From Amycolatopsis regifaucium (GTDB taxonomy: Bacteria > Actinomycetota > Actinomycetes > Mycobacteriales > Pseudonocardiaceae): a DNA stretch of 64,000 bases. A program made the translations under genes and the position numbers. Each line of letters opens with the position of its first letter. Position 1 is the stretch's first letter. Below are positions 14,888 through 24,931 of the stretch, in pieces. The stretch covers positions 83,943-147,942 of the forward strand of contig NZ_LQCI01000007.1 in NCBI RefSeq assembly GCF_001613935.1. The letters run 5' to 3'. The notes beneath the pieces were generated by a model, which was given only the letters and a program-made list of their open reading frames with translations, had not been told where the DNA came from and did not search any database.

Positions 14888-16534
14888 CTACTGGTGCGGG
14901 TTGCCGAGCTTGTCCATTCCCTCGCGGATCCCGTCCTCGATGCGCCGATACGTGTCCGCGCCCGTCACCAGGCTGTCGGCGATGCCACCGACCGTGTCCA
15001 CCCCCGCCGTGAGCCGATCCCCAGCCGCGCTTATGTGCTTGGTCAGCGTGTCGCTGAACGTGGTGGCGGCGGGAACCTCGCCGAGGAGGTGCGAGACCAG
15101 TTGCAGCCGCGACATCGCGCCTGCCGCGGCGCGCAACGTCGACGTCGCTCCGTCCAGGACACCCGCGGCACTGACCAGCGAATCGGGATCCGTTTCGTAT
15201 CCGGCATCGCCGGGGGAGAGCGCACCGTCCGGGTCGAGGCCGAGCTCTTCCAAGGAGATCCTGGTCAGCTCGGGCTCGTCCCACTTCGAACCCGGGTTCT
15301 TCTGGTAGCCGTAGGCGCCGGATTCGTGCGCCAGCACGATCTCCCCGTCGATCTCGACGGCTTCCTCGACGCCGTGCGAGTCATAGCCGTCCTCGTTGCC
15401 CGGCTCGCCGCCCTTCAGTTCGATCTCTTCGCGATCGTTGAAGTCGAACCACTCCGGTGTCCGGTCCTGCCGGTAGAACTTGCCGCTGTGCCCGTCGGAG
15501 GAGGAGAAGATGAACTCGTCGTCGCGGACCACGACGCCTTGGACGTTGTTCGGGGTCTCGATCGGTTCCCCGGCTTTGTCCGGCTGAGGTGAGCCGTTCT
15601 CGCCGACGGGGACTTCGTAGAGCCGGTTGTTGGTGTAGTCGCCCACGAAGAGCTTGCCCTGGGCGTAGGTGACGTAACTGTGGGCGGGCGTCGGGACGAC
15701 GTCCACGGCCTCGACCGGTCTGCCACTGTCCTGTGCGGCGTCGAGTTCGGCCTTGTCGTAGACGTAGACGTACCCGTTGGACGACACCCAGACGTGCTTG
15801 CCGTCCGTCGCGACACCGCCGGTGTGGGTCGGTGCGCCGACGTCGCCGTTGCCGTTGAGGTAGACGTTCCCCGTTTCCACGCCGGTTTCGTAGTCGACGT
15901 AGGTCAGCCGGCTCGGCGTCAGCCCAGGCCCGATCGGGCTGTCGCCGGAGCCGTCACCGTCACCGTCGTGGTACGAGCCGACGAGCAGGTTCTCGCCGTC
16001 GTAGGCCAGACCTTGGGAAGTCCACGGCTCGCCTGGGTCGACACCGCTGATGTCGGCGTTGCCGTCGCTGTCCCAGCCGCCATCGGCGCCGTCGGTCGTG
16101 GCCGCCAGCGCGGTCAGCTTGTTTTCGTAGGTGTGCTGGGCGGCGGTCAGCGCCCGGATGGTCCTCATGGCGATTTCCGGTGCTTCGGCGAGGTCGCTCA
16201 GGCCGAGCCGGCGCCACGGCGCGATGGCCGTATCGGCCGACGTCCGCAGCGCCGAGTACGCCTTGGCGGCGCCTTTGACGGCCGACTCAGCGGTGTGGAG
16301 CTGTTCGTAGACCTCGGCGACGGCCCGCGAGGACTCTTTCGCCTTGTCGACGAACTCCGCGGCCGCCGTACCGCGCCATGACCGCGCCGCCCGCGAGGCG
16401 CCGTCGGAGATCCCGTCCGCGACGGTCCGCAACGACGCCTTGGCGTCGGCGATGGTGGCGCCGACTTCGGCGATGCCCGCCACGTCACCCGAGGTGAGCT
16501 TGGCGTAGAGCGGTTCGGGATCAAGGAACGGCAT
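14888..16534 (-). CDS. WXG100-like protein with central beta-propeller-like region
   Basis: A 548-residue protein without signal peptide. Residues about 1-150 are helical, with a WRG turn (SWRGTAAAEFVDK) like WXG100 proteins of type VII secretion. The middle (about 175-430) is rich in Gly, Asp and aromatics in repeating blocks (TSQGLAYDGENLLVGSYHDG, TGGVATDGKHVWVSSNGYVYV, HSYVTYAQGKLFVGDYTNNRLY), as in a beta-propeller. Asp-rich turns (DGDGDGSGD) could bind calcium. The last 90 residues are helical again. The start is the ATG after GGAGG. A type VII-exported surface protein is a reasonable inference, but no ESX gene is nearby. Confidence 0.7.
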   Translation of the reverse strand: MPFLDPEPLYAKLTSGDVAGIAEVGATIADAKASLRTVADGISDGASRAARSWRGTAAAEFVDKAKESSRAVAEVYEQLHTAESAVKGAAKAYSALRTSADTAIAPWRRLGLSDLAEAPEIAMRTIRALTAAQHTYENKLTALAATTDGADGGWDSDGNADISGVDPGEPWTSQGLAYDGENLLVGSYHDGDGDGSGDSPIGPGLTPSRLTYVDYETGVETGNVYLNGNGDVGAPTHTGGVATDGKHVWVSSNGYVYVYDKAELDAAQDSGRPVEAVDVVPTPAHSYVTYAQGKLFVGDYTNNRLYEVPVGENGSPQPDKAGEPIETPNNVQGVVVRDDEFIFSSSDGHSGKFYRQDRTPEWFDFNDREEIELKGGEPGNEDGYDSHGVEEAVEIDGEIVLAHESGAYGYQKNPGSKWDEPELTRISLEELGLDPDGALSPGDAGYETDPDSLVSAAGVLDGATSTLRAAAGAMSRLQLVSHLLGEVPAATTFSDTLTKHISAAGDRLTAGVDTVGGIADSLVTGADTYRRIEDGIREGMDKLGNPHQ

Positions 16535-16603
16535 CGGCTCCTCCTCGGTCAGCGGTCGCGTTCTGACGTCGGCGGGCGGACACCGGTTCCCACGATCCAC
16601 CGC

Positions 16604-17383
16604 TCAGGACAACATGCCGCCGTCGACCCGCAGGACCGTCCCGGTCACGTAGGAGGCGCGGTCACTCAGCAGCCAGGCCGCTGCCTCGGCGACCTCCTCG
16701 GGTTCGGCCATACGACCCAACGGCGTACGCGCGTTGAGCCGGTCGAGGATGCCCGGCGAGCTCTCGACCCACTCGTTGAACATCTCGGTCAACGTCGTGC
16801 CGGGGGCGACGGCGTTGATACGGATTCCTTCCGGGCCGTAGGTGGTCGCGGCCGAGGCGGTGAGGCTGTTGACGCCGCGTTTCATCGCGCCGTACGCGGG
16901 CAGCTCCGGATTGGCCATCAGGCTGCCGACGCTGGTGTTGTTGACGATGGCCCCGGTTCTTGCGGTGGCCCGGATCGCTTCGATCTCGGCCACCATCGAC
17001 AGCCACGGCCCCTTGAGGTTCACCGCGTAGATGTGGTCGAAATCGGCCTCGGTCACCTGGTCCATCGGCCCGGGCGGCACGTTCGTCGCGCCGTTGTTGA
17101 ACGCGACGTCGAGCCTGCCGTGCAACTCCACGGCACGGTCGACGGCCGCGCGGATGCTCGTCGCGTCGCCGAGGTCGCACCCCACGTAATCCGCGACGCC
17201 GCCTTCCGCGCGGATCTCCTCGGCCACGGCCTTCAGCTGGGACTCGGTGCGGGCGGCGAGCACGACGCGGGCGCCTTCCCTGGCGAACAGCCGCGCGGCG
17301 GCGGCACCGATACCGCGCCCCGCACCGGTGACGAAGGCGACCTTGCCGTCCAGCAGGCCCGAAACAGTCGTTGTGTTGGTCAT
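16604..17383 (-). CDS. Short-chain dehydrogenase/reductase
   Basis: A 259-residue classical SDR. The cofactor motif TGAGRGIGAAAA is near residue 20, NNG in the fourth strand, the catalytic Ser in NNTSVGSL and the YxxxK pair in YGAMK. The Arg in the second strand region (LAARTES) suggests NADP(H). It starts MTNTTTVSGLLDGK and ends at the typical DGGMLS. It is divergent from an Xre/MmyB-type regulator, which often controls a neighbouring SDR. Substrate not predictable. Confidence 0.9.
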   Translation of the reverse strand: MTNTTTVSGLLDGKVAFVTGAGRGIGAAAARLFAREGARVVLAARTESQLKAVAEEIRAEGGVADYVGCDLGDATSIRAAVDRAVELHGRLDVAFNNGATNVPPGPMDQVTEADFDHIYAVNLKGPWLSMVAEIEAIRATARTGAIVNNTSVGSLMANPELPAYGAMKRGVNSLTASAATTYGPEGIRINAVAPGTTLTEMFNEWVESSPGILDRLNARTPLGRMAEPEEVAEAAAWLLSDRASYVTGTVLRVDGGMLS

Positions 17384-17468
17384 GGCACCGAGAGTCCACC
17401 GGCACCGAAGGCGTATCCAGGCATCGGCGGTACCTGGCTGACGCACGGCGATCGTCCACACTGGAGAA

Positions 17469-18320
17469 GTGGACAGAGCACAACTGGCGGACTTCCTGCG
17501 CGGCAGGCGCGAGCGGATCACCCCGGCCGACGTCGGCCTGCCCGCCGGGCCACGCCGTCGCACGCCGGGACTGCGCCGCGAGGAAGTGGCGCAGCTGGCC
17601 TTCATCTCGACCGAGTACTACACACGGCTGGAGCAGGCTCGCGGTCCCCGGCCGTCTCGTGAGGTGCTGGGCGGGCTGACCAGGGCGCTGCGGCTGTCGG
17701 ACGTGGAACGCGACCACCTGCATCACCTCGCCGGTGCGCCGCCGGGACCACCGCCAGGTCCTTCCCGCGAGATCCGGCCGAGCATCCTCGCGCTGCTGCG
17801 ACGTCTTCCGCTCGCGGCGGCGATCGTGCTGTCCGCGACCTACGAGGTGCTCGCCTGGAACGACCTCGCCGCGGCCCTGATGGAGGACTTCTCCGCCCTG
17901 CCACGCCGCGACCGCAACCTCGTCCGCCGCGCGTTCCTCGGGCCACGACCGGAGGGAAGGCGGCTGTACGGGGTCTCCGACGCCGACGAGTTCGCCGCGA
18001 GCGCGGTCCGGAAACTGCGGGCCACCGCGGGCCGCTACCCCGACGATCCCGAACTCACCGCGCTGATCCGCGAACTGCTCGACGGCAGCGAGGAATTCGC
18101 CCGGCTGTGGGCGGCGCACGACGTCTGTGCCGCGCCGATGCTGTGCAAGACATTCCGGCACCCGGCGGTCGGCCCCGTCAACGTGAACTGCGACGTCCTC
18201 GACATCAGCGACCGGGATCAGCAGGTCGTGATCTACACCGCCGATCCCGGTACGCCGTCGGAGAACGCGTTGCGTCTGCTATCGGTCGTCGGAACGCAGC
18301 GAATGGACGTCCCGCTCTGA
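17469..18320 (+). CDS. Xre-family regulator with MmyB-like ligand domain
   Basis: A 283-residue regulator. Residues about 5-75 form the helix-turn-helix with the hallmark LRREEVAQLA followed by STEYYTRLEQARG. The rest is the MmyB-like domain (AAIVLSATYEVLAWNDLAAAL and a terminal CDVLDISDRDQQVVIYTADPG). These regulators usually sit divergent to the oxidoreductase they control, as here with the SDR. A CACACT box six bases before the GTG predicts a leaderless mRNA. The 3' end overlaps the convergent PucR-type gene by 42 bases. Confidence 0.9.
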   Translation: MDRAQLADFLRGRRERITPADVGLPAGPRRRTPGLRREEVAQLAFISTEYYTRLEQARGPRPSREVLGGLTRALRLSDVERDHLHHLAGAPPGPPPGPSREIRPSILALLRRLPLAAAIVLSATYEVLAWNDLAAALMEDFSALPRRDRNLVRRAFLGPRPEGRRLYGVSDADEFAASAVRKLRATAGRYPDDPELTALIRELLDGSEEFARLWAAHDVCAAPMLCKTFRHPAVGPVNVNCDVLDISDRDQQVVIYTADPGTPSENALRLLSVVGTQRMDVPL

Positions 18321-19502
18321 GCCTTTTGTAGGTTCCCTCGATACCAGCGGATCGATCCGCAACGCGATGGCCAGGGCGAACCGACCGGCCGGGTCGTCGA
18401 TCGTGCCGCCGAAAAGGGTCCGCAGCTGCCGGATCCGGTACCGGACGGTCTGGACGTGGACATGCAGTTCGACGCCGATCGCCTGTGGTTGGTCGGGCCG
18501 AGCGAGCCACACCGCGAGGGTCGCGGTCAGCCGCTGCCGCGCCGGTTCGGGCAAACCGGCCAGCGGGGCGAGGACGTCCTTCGCGAACTCGCCGGCGAGT
18601 TCCGGATCGGCGGTCAGCAGCAGATCGATGCGATGATCGGTGGTGTGGACGAGGGCGCTTTCGCCCAGGGCACCGGTGCTGGACAGCCGCCACAACGCGC
18701 TCGCCCGGTGGGCGCTGAGCGTGGCAGAGCGGAGCGGCACCACCGGGCCGACCCCGGCCTGGTCGCGGCCGAGCAGCTCCCGTAACCGGCCGAGATACCA
18801 CTCGAGCCGGTCGGCGGGCATGACCACCGCCGTGAGGTCGTGGTGTCGGCCGATCAGCACCCGGCCCGGCATCCGGTCCAGCAGCCGCGGCGCGACCTCT
18901 GCGCTGGTGACGGCGATGACGAGCCGGTCGGGCAGCACCCACGCGGCCTGGCTCGCGGCGTCGTCGAGCACGTCGCGGGCGGTCGCCGGTTCGGCGAGCA
19001 GTAGACCGAGGAGCCGGTCCCGTCGCGCCTGCCCGGCTCGCGCCGCCTGTGACCGCGCTTCGGCGTATCCGTCGGCGGCCGCGGCCGAGAGTTCCGCGAT
19101 GAAGGCGAAGAGCGCTTCACCGAGTTCGACGATCGCCTGGGTCGGCAGCTCCACGGTCGGTGCCGCCGAGGTGAGTTGCCGCCACACCCCGAGCGCGGCC
19201 GACTGGTAGAAGCCGAGCATCTCCTCCAGGCTGCGGCCGGCGTTGTGCTGGGCCCGGCCCTGGGCGCGGTAGATCTCGCGGTCGGTGGTGACGTCGGGAT
19301 GGCCGATCTCGCTGAAAAAGGCGCCTAGCGCGACGTCGAGAGTGCGTTGGAGGTTCGCCGCCGTCCGATGATCCAGCGGAATCCGCAGCCCGGCGCGGAT
19401 CTGGTCCATCGCGGCCGACGCGATCGCGGCGGTGTCCGGCTCCAGCCGGGTGAGCACCGAGGCGTCGAGCCGGCGCCACGGCTGTGCCGACGGCGTACTC
19501 AT
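18279..19502 (-). CDS. PucR/CdaR-type transcriptional regulator
   Basis: A 407-residue protein. The N-terminal 170 residues are helical and unlike named sensor domains. The middle is a GGDEF-like degenerate domain of the PucR group. The C-terminus carries the PucR helix-turn-helix (VELHVHVQTVRYRIRQLRTLFG). TAGGTT lies six bases before the ATG, giving a leaderless start. An 11-bp word (AACCTACAAAA) upstream of the promoter recurs inverted at the gene's 3' end. No obvious target gene is adjacent; the SGNH esterase downstream of its promoter region is a candidate. Confidence 0.85.
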   Translation of the reverse strand: MSTPSAQPWRRLDASVLTRLEPDTAAIASAAMDQIRAGLRIPLDHRTAANLQRTLDVALGAFFSEIGHPDVTTDREIYRAQGRAQHNAGRSLEEMLGFYQSAALGVWRQLTSAAPTVELPTQAIVELGEALFAFIAELSAAAADGYAEARSQAARAGQARRDRLLGLLLAEPATARDVLDDAASQAAWVLPDRLVIAVTSAEVAPRLLDRMPGRVLIGRHHDLTAVVMPADRLEWYLGRLRELLGRDQAGVGPVVPLRSATLSAHRASALWRLSSTGALGESALVHTTDHRIDLLLTADPELAGEFAKDVLAPLAGLPEPARQRLTATLAVWLARPDQPQAIGVELHVHVQTVRYRIRQLRTLFGGTIDDPAGRFALAIALRIDPLVSREPTKGSERDVHSLRSDDR

Positions 19503-19624
19503 AGAGACAACCTAGAGGCAACCTACAAAACTCCGATCGAGAACGCGCGCCTCCGTCCTAGCGGTCCACCCGCTTTCCGGCGGACGCTGCTCGCAGCATT
19601 CGACGACGCGTGCAGGAGGCGGCA

Positions 19625-20494
19625 GTGACACGTTCTCGCTGGGGAAGACTCGTTCGTATCGCCGCGGTGGCCGGCACCGCACTGGCCCTCGCCGGACTCG
19701 CGACCCCGGCCATCGCGGCGGAGCGACAGGTATACGTCGCGATGGGTGACTCGTTCTCGGCCGGTTCCGTGGTCCTGCCGCAGTCCGATCTGCTCACCTG
19801 CGCCCGTTCCGCGGTCAACTACGCGGGTCTGCTGGCGAAGGAGCTCGACGTCGACGAACTGCGCGACGTCACCTGCGGCGCCGCGACCACGGCGCATTTC
19901 GCCAACCCGCAGAAGGGCATCATCTCCGGCACCAACCCGCCGCAGTACGACGCGCTCTCCGCGGACACGACGCTGGTGACCGTCGGCATCGGCGGCAACG
20001 ACGTCGGGCTGGTCGGGCTCGCGACGTCGTGTGTGAACCTGCTCCCGGTCGGTGCCTCGTGCAAGGCGGCCAACACCGCGGGCGGGGTGGACAAGTACGC
20101 GACCAGGATCGACGCCTTCGCCGCGACTTACGGCACGGTCATCGAGCAGATCCGTCAGCGCGCGCCGCGGGCGAAGATCGTCATGGTCGGCTACCCGACC
20201 GGGATCAAGGGCGGCGGCTGCTGGCCGGTGGTCCCGGTACTGCCGCAGGACGCCGACTACATCCAGGCCAACATCGACCGGCTCAACGCGCGGATGGCCG
20301 AGCAGTCCGCGGCGCACGGCGCGAGCTACGTCGACATCCGGACGCCGAGCATCGGTCACGACGCGTGTCAGCCGATCGGCGTCAAATGGATCGAAGGACT
20401 CATCCCGTCGGTGGTGAACAACAGCTTCGCACCACTGCACCCGAACGCCGCCGGACTCGCGGCCGTGGTGCCCAGCATCCGCAAGGTGCTCTAG
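19625..20494 (+). CDS. Secreted SGNH/GDSL hydrolase (esterase or lipase)
   Basis: A 289-residue secreted enzyme. A signal peptide (TRSRWGRLVRIAAVAGTALAL..AIA) precedes VYVAMGDSFSAGS, block I with the catalytic Ser. Block III is GGNDVG, and the His is in LHPNAAGL. Six cysteines (LTCARS, VTCGAA, TSCVNL, ASCK, GGCW, DACQ) would form three disulfides, as in the Streptomyces lipase/SEST subfamily. The start is the GTG at 19625, because AGGAGG lies five bases upstream. It hydrolyses ester bonds outside the cell. A palindromic terminator follows at 20505. Confidence 0.9.
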   Translation: MTRSRWGRLVRIAAVAGTALALAGLATPAIAAERQVYVAMGDSFSAGSVVLPQSDLLTCARSAVNYAGLLAKELDVDELRDVTCGAATTAHFANPQKGIISGTNPPQYDALSADTTLVTVGIGGNDVGLVGLATSCVNLLPVGASCKAANTAGGVDKYATRIDAFAATYGTVIEQIRQRAPRAKIVMVGYPTGIKGGGCWPVVPVLPQDADYIQANIDRLNARMAEQSAAHGASYVDIRTPSIGHDACQPIGVKWIEGLIPSVVNNSFAPLHPNAAGLAAVVPSIRKVL

Positions 20495-20504
20495 CCCGCC
20501 GTCG

Positions 20505-20561
20505 GCGCCAGGAAAGGACCTTTCCTGGCAGAATTTGCAAGGAAAGGTCCTTTCCTGGCGC
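20505..20561. repeat. Long palindrome between convergent genes (family B)
   Basis: Two 22-base arms are perfectly complementary around 13 bases. Each arm holds its own palindrome AGGAAAGGACCTTTCCT. It lies between the esterase and the subtilase and can terminate both. Related C/T-rich palindromes occur at 30970 and 37094. Confidence 0.8.
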
Positions 20562-20576
20562 GCGTGGGGCGTGGGA

Positions 20577-21758
<1,182 letters not shown>

Positions 21759-22029
21759 GTGTTCGTCCTGTCGTTTCGCAGGGGGACCGGCCGGTCAAGA
21801 CCACAGCGGCGGAAAGGCGGCCCAGCTCGACCGCATGGGACGGCACCTGCCGAAGCCCACGAAGATCGAGGTTATTGAGCGCTTGACATGTCCGAATCGA
21901 CTGAATGGGGCAGGGCCCGACCTTCGTCTGTCGTCCATTAGCGGCGGGGTGCCCTGCACGGAAAGTGTGCCCCGGCCCCTCCGTACCCTGTATGGGGAAC
22001 ATCTGACGATCACTGGAGTCCGAACCACC

Positions 22030-22833
22030 GTGCCAGCCACTTCGAGCCTGCGAGCCGACTGCGAGAACTGCTTCGGTCTGTGCTGTGTCGTCCCGGCCTT
22101 CGCGGCGTCCGCCGACTTCGCGATCACCAAACCGGCGGGTCAGGCCTGCCCGAACCTGCTCGCGGACTCCCGGTGCGGCATCCACGACAAGCTCCGCAAG
22201 ACGGGTTTCACCGGCTGCACGGTCTACGACTGCTTCGGCGCGGGTCAGAAGGTCTCCCAAGTCACCTTCGACGGCGAAGACTGGCGGAAGGCACCGAAGA
22301 CGGCGCGGTCGATGTTCGCGGTGTTCCCGGTCATGCGGGATCTGCAGGAACTGCTCTACTACCTCACCGAGGCGGCCGCGCTGCCGACGTCCGCGCCGAT
22401 CCGCGGCGACCTGACCGAGCTGATCGACCAGACCGAGCGCATGACCCTCGAGAAGCCCGACGTGCTGCGGAAACTGGACGTCCACCCGCACCGGGGCGGC
22501 GTGAACGGCCTGCTGCTGCGCGCGAGCGAACTCGCCCGCGCCGAGGTTCCGGGCAAGAAGAAGGACCGGCGGGGCGCCGACCTCATCGGCGCGAAGCTCA
22601 AGAGCGCGAACCTGCGCGGCGCGCTTCTTCGCGGGGCGTACCTGATCGGCGCGGATCTGCGGGGCGCCGATCTGCGCCAGGCCGACGTCATCGGGGCCGA
22701 CCTGCGCGACGCCGACCTCCGTGGCGCGGACCTGCGCGGCGCGCTCTTCCTCATCCAGTCCCAGCTGGACGCGGCCAAGGGTGACGCGACGACGAAGCTC
22801 CCCGAGTCGCTGTCCCACCCCGCGCACTGGTAG
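22030..22833 (+). CDS. Pentapeptide-repeat protein with Cys-rich N-terminus
   Basis: A 267-residue protein. The first 70 residues hold a cysteine cluster ([34 protein letters not shown]) suited to metal binding. The last 80 residues are pentapeptide repeats of the A(D/N)Lxx type ([19 protein letters not shown] and on to GADLRGALF), which build a right-handed beta-helix. This arrangement is common in actinobacteria; its role is unknown. The start is taken as the GTG after ggag; no better start is seen. It is followed by a 77-bp palindromic element. Confidence 0.8.
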   Translation: MPATSSLRADCENCFGLCCVVPAFAASADFAITKPAGQACPNLLADSRCGIHDKLRKTGFTGCTVYDCFGAGQKVSQVTFDGEDWRKAPKTARSMFAVFPVMRDLQELLYYLTEAAALPTSAPIRGDLTELIDQTERMTLEKPDVLRKLDVHPHRGGVNGLLLRASELARAEVPGKKKDRRGADLIGAKLKSANLRGALLRGAYLIGADLRGADLRQADVIGADLRDADLRGADLRGALFLIQSQLDAAKGDATTKLPESLSHPAHW

Positions 22834-22848
22834 CCGTTTCTGTCGGGT

Positions 22849-22925
22849 CACCCCCGCGTTTCGTCCTCTAAACGCGGTGGTTCGCGCTGCCAACTACCGC
22901 ATTCAGAGGACGAAACGCGGGGGTG
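22849..22925. repeat. Long palindrome, family A (copy 1)
   Basis: Two perfectly complementary 21-base arms, each with CGCGTTTCGTCCTCT or its complement, enclose 35 bases. A second, diverged copy is at 50605-50672, and the two share the inner word GCGGTGGTT. It follows the pentapeptide-repeat gene and may act as its terminator. Confidence 0.8.
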
Positions 22926-22979
22926 GGGGGCGCTCAAAGTGCGCATCGGGTGAGCGGTTTACCTGCCAGACTGGGATCC

Positions 22980-23933
22980 ATGCGTGCCGATCGCCTGGTG
23001 GCCACTCTCCTGCTGATGCAGGCTCGTGGCCGAGTCACGGCTTCCGAGCTGGCCGACGAACTCGAGATCTCGGTCGCCACGGCCAGGCGTGACCTCGAAG
23101 CACTCTCCGCGGCCGGTGTGCCGGTGTACCCGCAGCCGGGCCGGGGCGGTGGATGGTCGCTGATCGGTGGCGCGCGGACCGACCTCAGTGGACTGTCGGC
23201 GTCGGAGGCGCAGGCGTTGTTCCTGCTCGCCGGGCCGGCGGCGTCGATCTCGCCCGAGGTCAAATCCGCGCTGCGGAAACTGGTCCGTGCCCTGCCCGAC
23301 ACCTTCCGTGCCGACGCACAGGCCGCCGCGGACGCGGTCGTCATCGACCCGTCACGCTGGGGAGAACGAGAGAAGGAACGCCCAGAACTGCTCGCCATCC
23401 TGCAGGCCGGGATCGTCCGCCGCCGCAAAGTCCGCTTCGATTACGCGAAGAAGGGGGCCGATCCGGTGGAGCGGTTGGTGGATCCGTGGGGGCTCGTGGA
23501 CAAGGACGAGATCTGGTACCTCATCGCGGGTACGGAGAAGGGGCAGCGGACCTTCCGCGTCGATCGCATGTCCGACGCCGAAGTGAGCGACCTGCCCGCC
23601 GCGCGCCCGGACGACTTCGAATTGCCGAGGGCGTGGGAGCAGGTGGTCGATCGAGTCGAGCGACGCCGGTCGGGGCTGGACGCGACCGTGCTCATCGCCG
23701 AACGGCATCTCCCGATCCTTCAGGACCATTTCGGACGGCAGTCGGTCGTCGAGGAGACGGTCGACGACGGCCGCGTGCGGGTGACGGTGTCGGCCCCGGT
23801 GGCCTGGATGATCGCGCAGCAGCTCGCGGGCTGGGGTTCGATGATCGAAGTGCTGGGGCCGCCGTCGGTACAGGAGGAACTCGCGCGGATCGGCGCGGAA
23901 CTGGTCGAGCGCTACGCGGCACCGGTGCGGTAG
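22980..23933 (+). CDS. WYL-domain (YafY-type) transcriptional regulator
   Basis: A 317-residue regulator. It has an HTH_11 winged helix at the N-terminus (RADRLVATLLLMQARGRVTASELADELEIS), a WYL domain in the middle (VRFDYAKKGADPVERLVDPWGLVDKDEIWYLIAGT) and a WCX C-terminal extension. WYL proteins sense small ligands or nucleic acids. A CAGACT box seven bases before the ATG predicts a leaderless start. The 3' end overlaps the convergent AraC-type gene by 22 bases. Confidence 0.9.
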   Translation: MRADRLVATLLLMQARGRVTASELADELEISVATARRDLEALSAAGVPVYPQPGRGGGWSLIGGARTDLSGLSASEAQALFLLAGPAASISPEVKSALRKLVRALPDTFRADAQAAADAVVIDPSRWGEREKERPELLAILQAGIVRRRKVRFDYAKKGADPVERLVDPWGLVDKDEIWYLIAGTEKGQRTFRVDRMSDAEVSDLPAARPDDFELPRAWEQVVDRVERRRSGLDATVLIAERHLPILQDHFGRQSVVEETVDDGRVRVTVSAPVAWMIAQQLAGWGSMIEVLGPPSVQEELARIGAELVERYAAPVR

Positions 23934-24850
23934 CCCTGCGGGCTGACGCCGTGTTCGCGTTTGAACGCGGCGCTGAGCGCGAACGAACTGCCGTAGCCGA
24001 CCTGCCTGGCGACCGCGCCGATCGTGAGCTCGGGGTGCTGGCGCAGGAGATCCGCGGCGAGCGCGATCCGCCAGTTCGTGAGGTAGGCCATCGGTGTCTC
24101 GCCGACCGCGGCGGCGAAGCGCCGGGCGAACGCGGCCCGTGAAACCCTGGTTTCCGCCGCGAGGCTCGCCACCGTCCACGGCTCGGAAGGCTTGTGCTGC
24201 AGCAGTTTCAATGCCCGCCCGACGACGGGGTCGCCATGCGCGCGGTACCAGGCCGGTGCCGAAGCGCCCGGCCGGTCGAACCAGGTCCGCAACGCGGCGA
24301 CCAGCAGGAGATCGAGCACGCGGTCCAGTACGGCTTCCTGCCCAGGCGAATCTTTGACGATCTCTCCGGCGAGCAGCGGCACGAGCGGGTTCTCCCAGTC
24401 CTCGTCCCGCACGACCAGCAGCGGTGGCAGCGCGTTGAGCAGCCGCCTGCTGATCTCGCCTTCGAGCGGATAGGTGCCGGTCAGCAGGACGACAGGGCCG
24501 TCCGGATCGCTGCCCCAGGTGCGGACGCCGAGGTCGGACAGCTCGGTGAGGTGCCGCCCGTCCGGGGTCAGACATTCCTGTCCCGGCAGGATCATCGCCT
24601 GCGGCGGGGTGGCCGGGTCGTCCGCGACGAGGTACGGGTCGGGGCCACGGGCGATGGCGATGTCGCCGGTGCCGAGCCGGACCGCGTCCCCGTGATCCGG
24701 CACGACCCAGGACTCGCCGCGCACCTGGGCCATCACCGTCAGCGGCGCCTCGTCCTCGATCCGCAGTGCCCATGGCGGGGTCATCACCGACTTCAGCAGG
24801 AACGCGCCGCGGGCGCGGGGTCCGTCGAGCAGACCGGCGAGGGGATCCAT
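23912..24850 (-). CDS. AraC-family regulator with cupin sensor
   Basis: A 312-residue regulator. The N-terminal half is a cupin_6-type AraC-binding domain (MDPLAGLLDGPRARGAFLLKS, with WVVPDHGDAVRL), and the C-terminal 100 residues are the double HTH (WTVASLAAETRVSRAAFARRF; IGAVARQVGYGSSFALSAAFKREHG). It is divergent from the NmrA-type gene at 24932 and probably controls it, as is common for this regulator class beside NAD(P)-binding proteins. TACACT lies seven bases before the ATG, so the mRNA is probably leaderless. Confidence 0.9.
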   Translation of the reverse strand: MDPLAGLLDGPRARGAFLLKSVMTPPWALRIEDEAPLTVMAQVRGESWVVPDHGDAVRLGTGDIAIARGPDPYLVADDPATPPQAMILPGQECLTPDGRHLTELSDLGVRTWGSDPDGPVVLLTGTYPLEGEISRRLLNALPPLLVVRDEDWENPLVPLLAGEIVKDSPGQEAVLDRVLDLLLVAALRTWFDRPGASAPAWYRAHGDPVVGRALKLLQHKPSEPWTVASLAAETRVSRAAFARRFAAAVGETPMAYLTNWRIALAADLLRQHPELTIGAVARQVGYGSSFALSAAFKREHGVSPQGYRTGAA

Positions 24851-24931
24851 GGGGCGAAGTGTAGACGGTGAAACATGGAACAGAGCCTTTGAACTATGTC
24901 GAGTCTCATTCGGAGACGCTTGACTAGGGGC

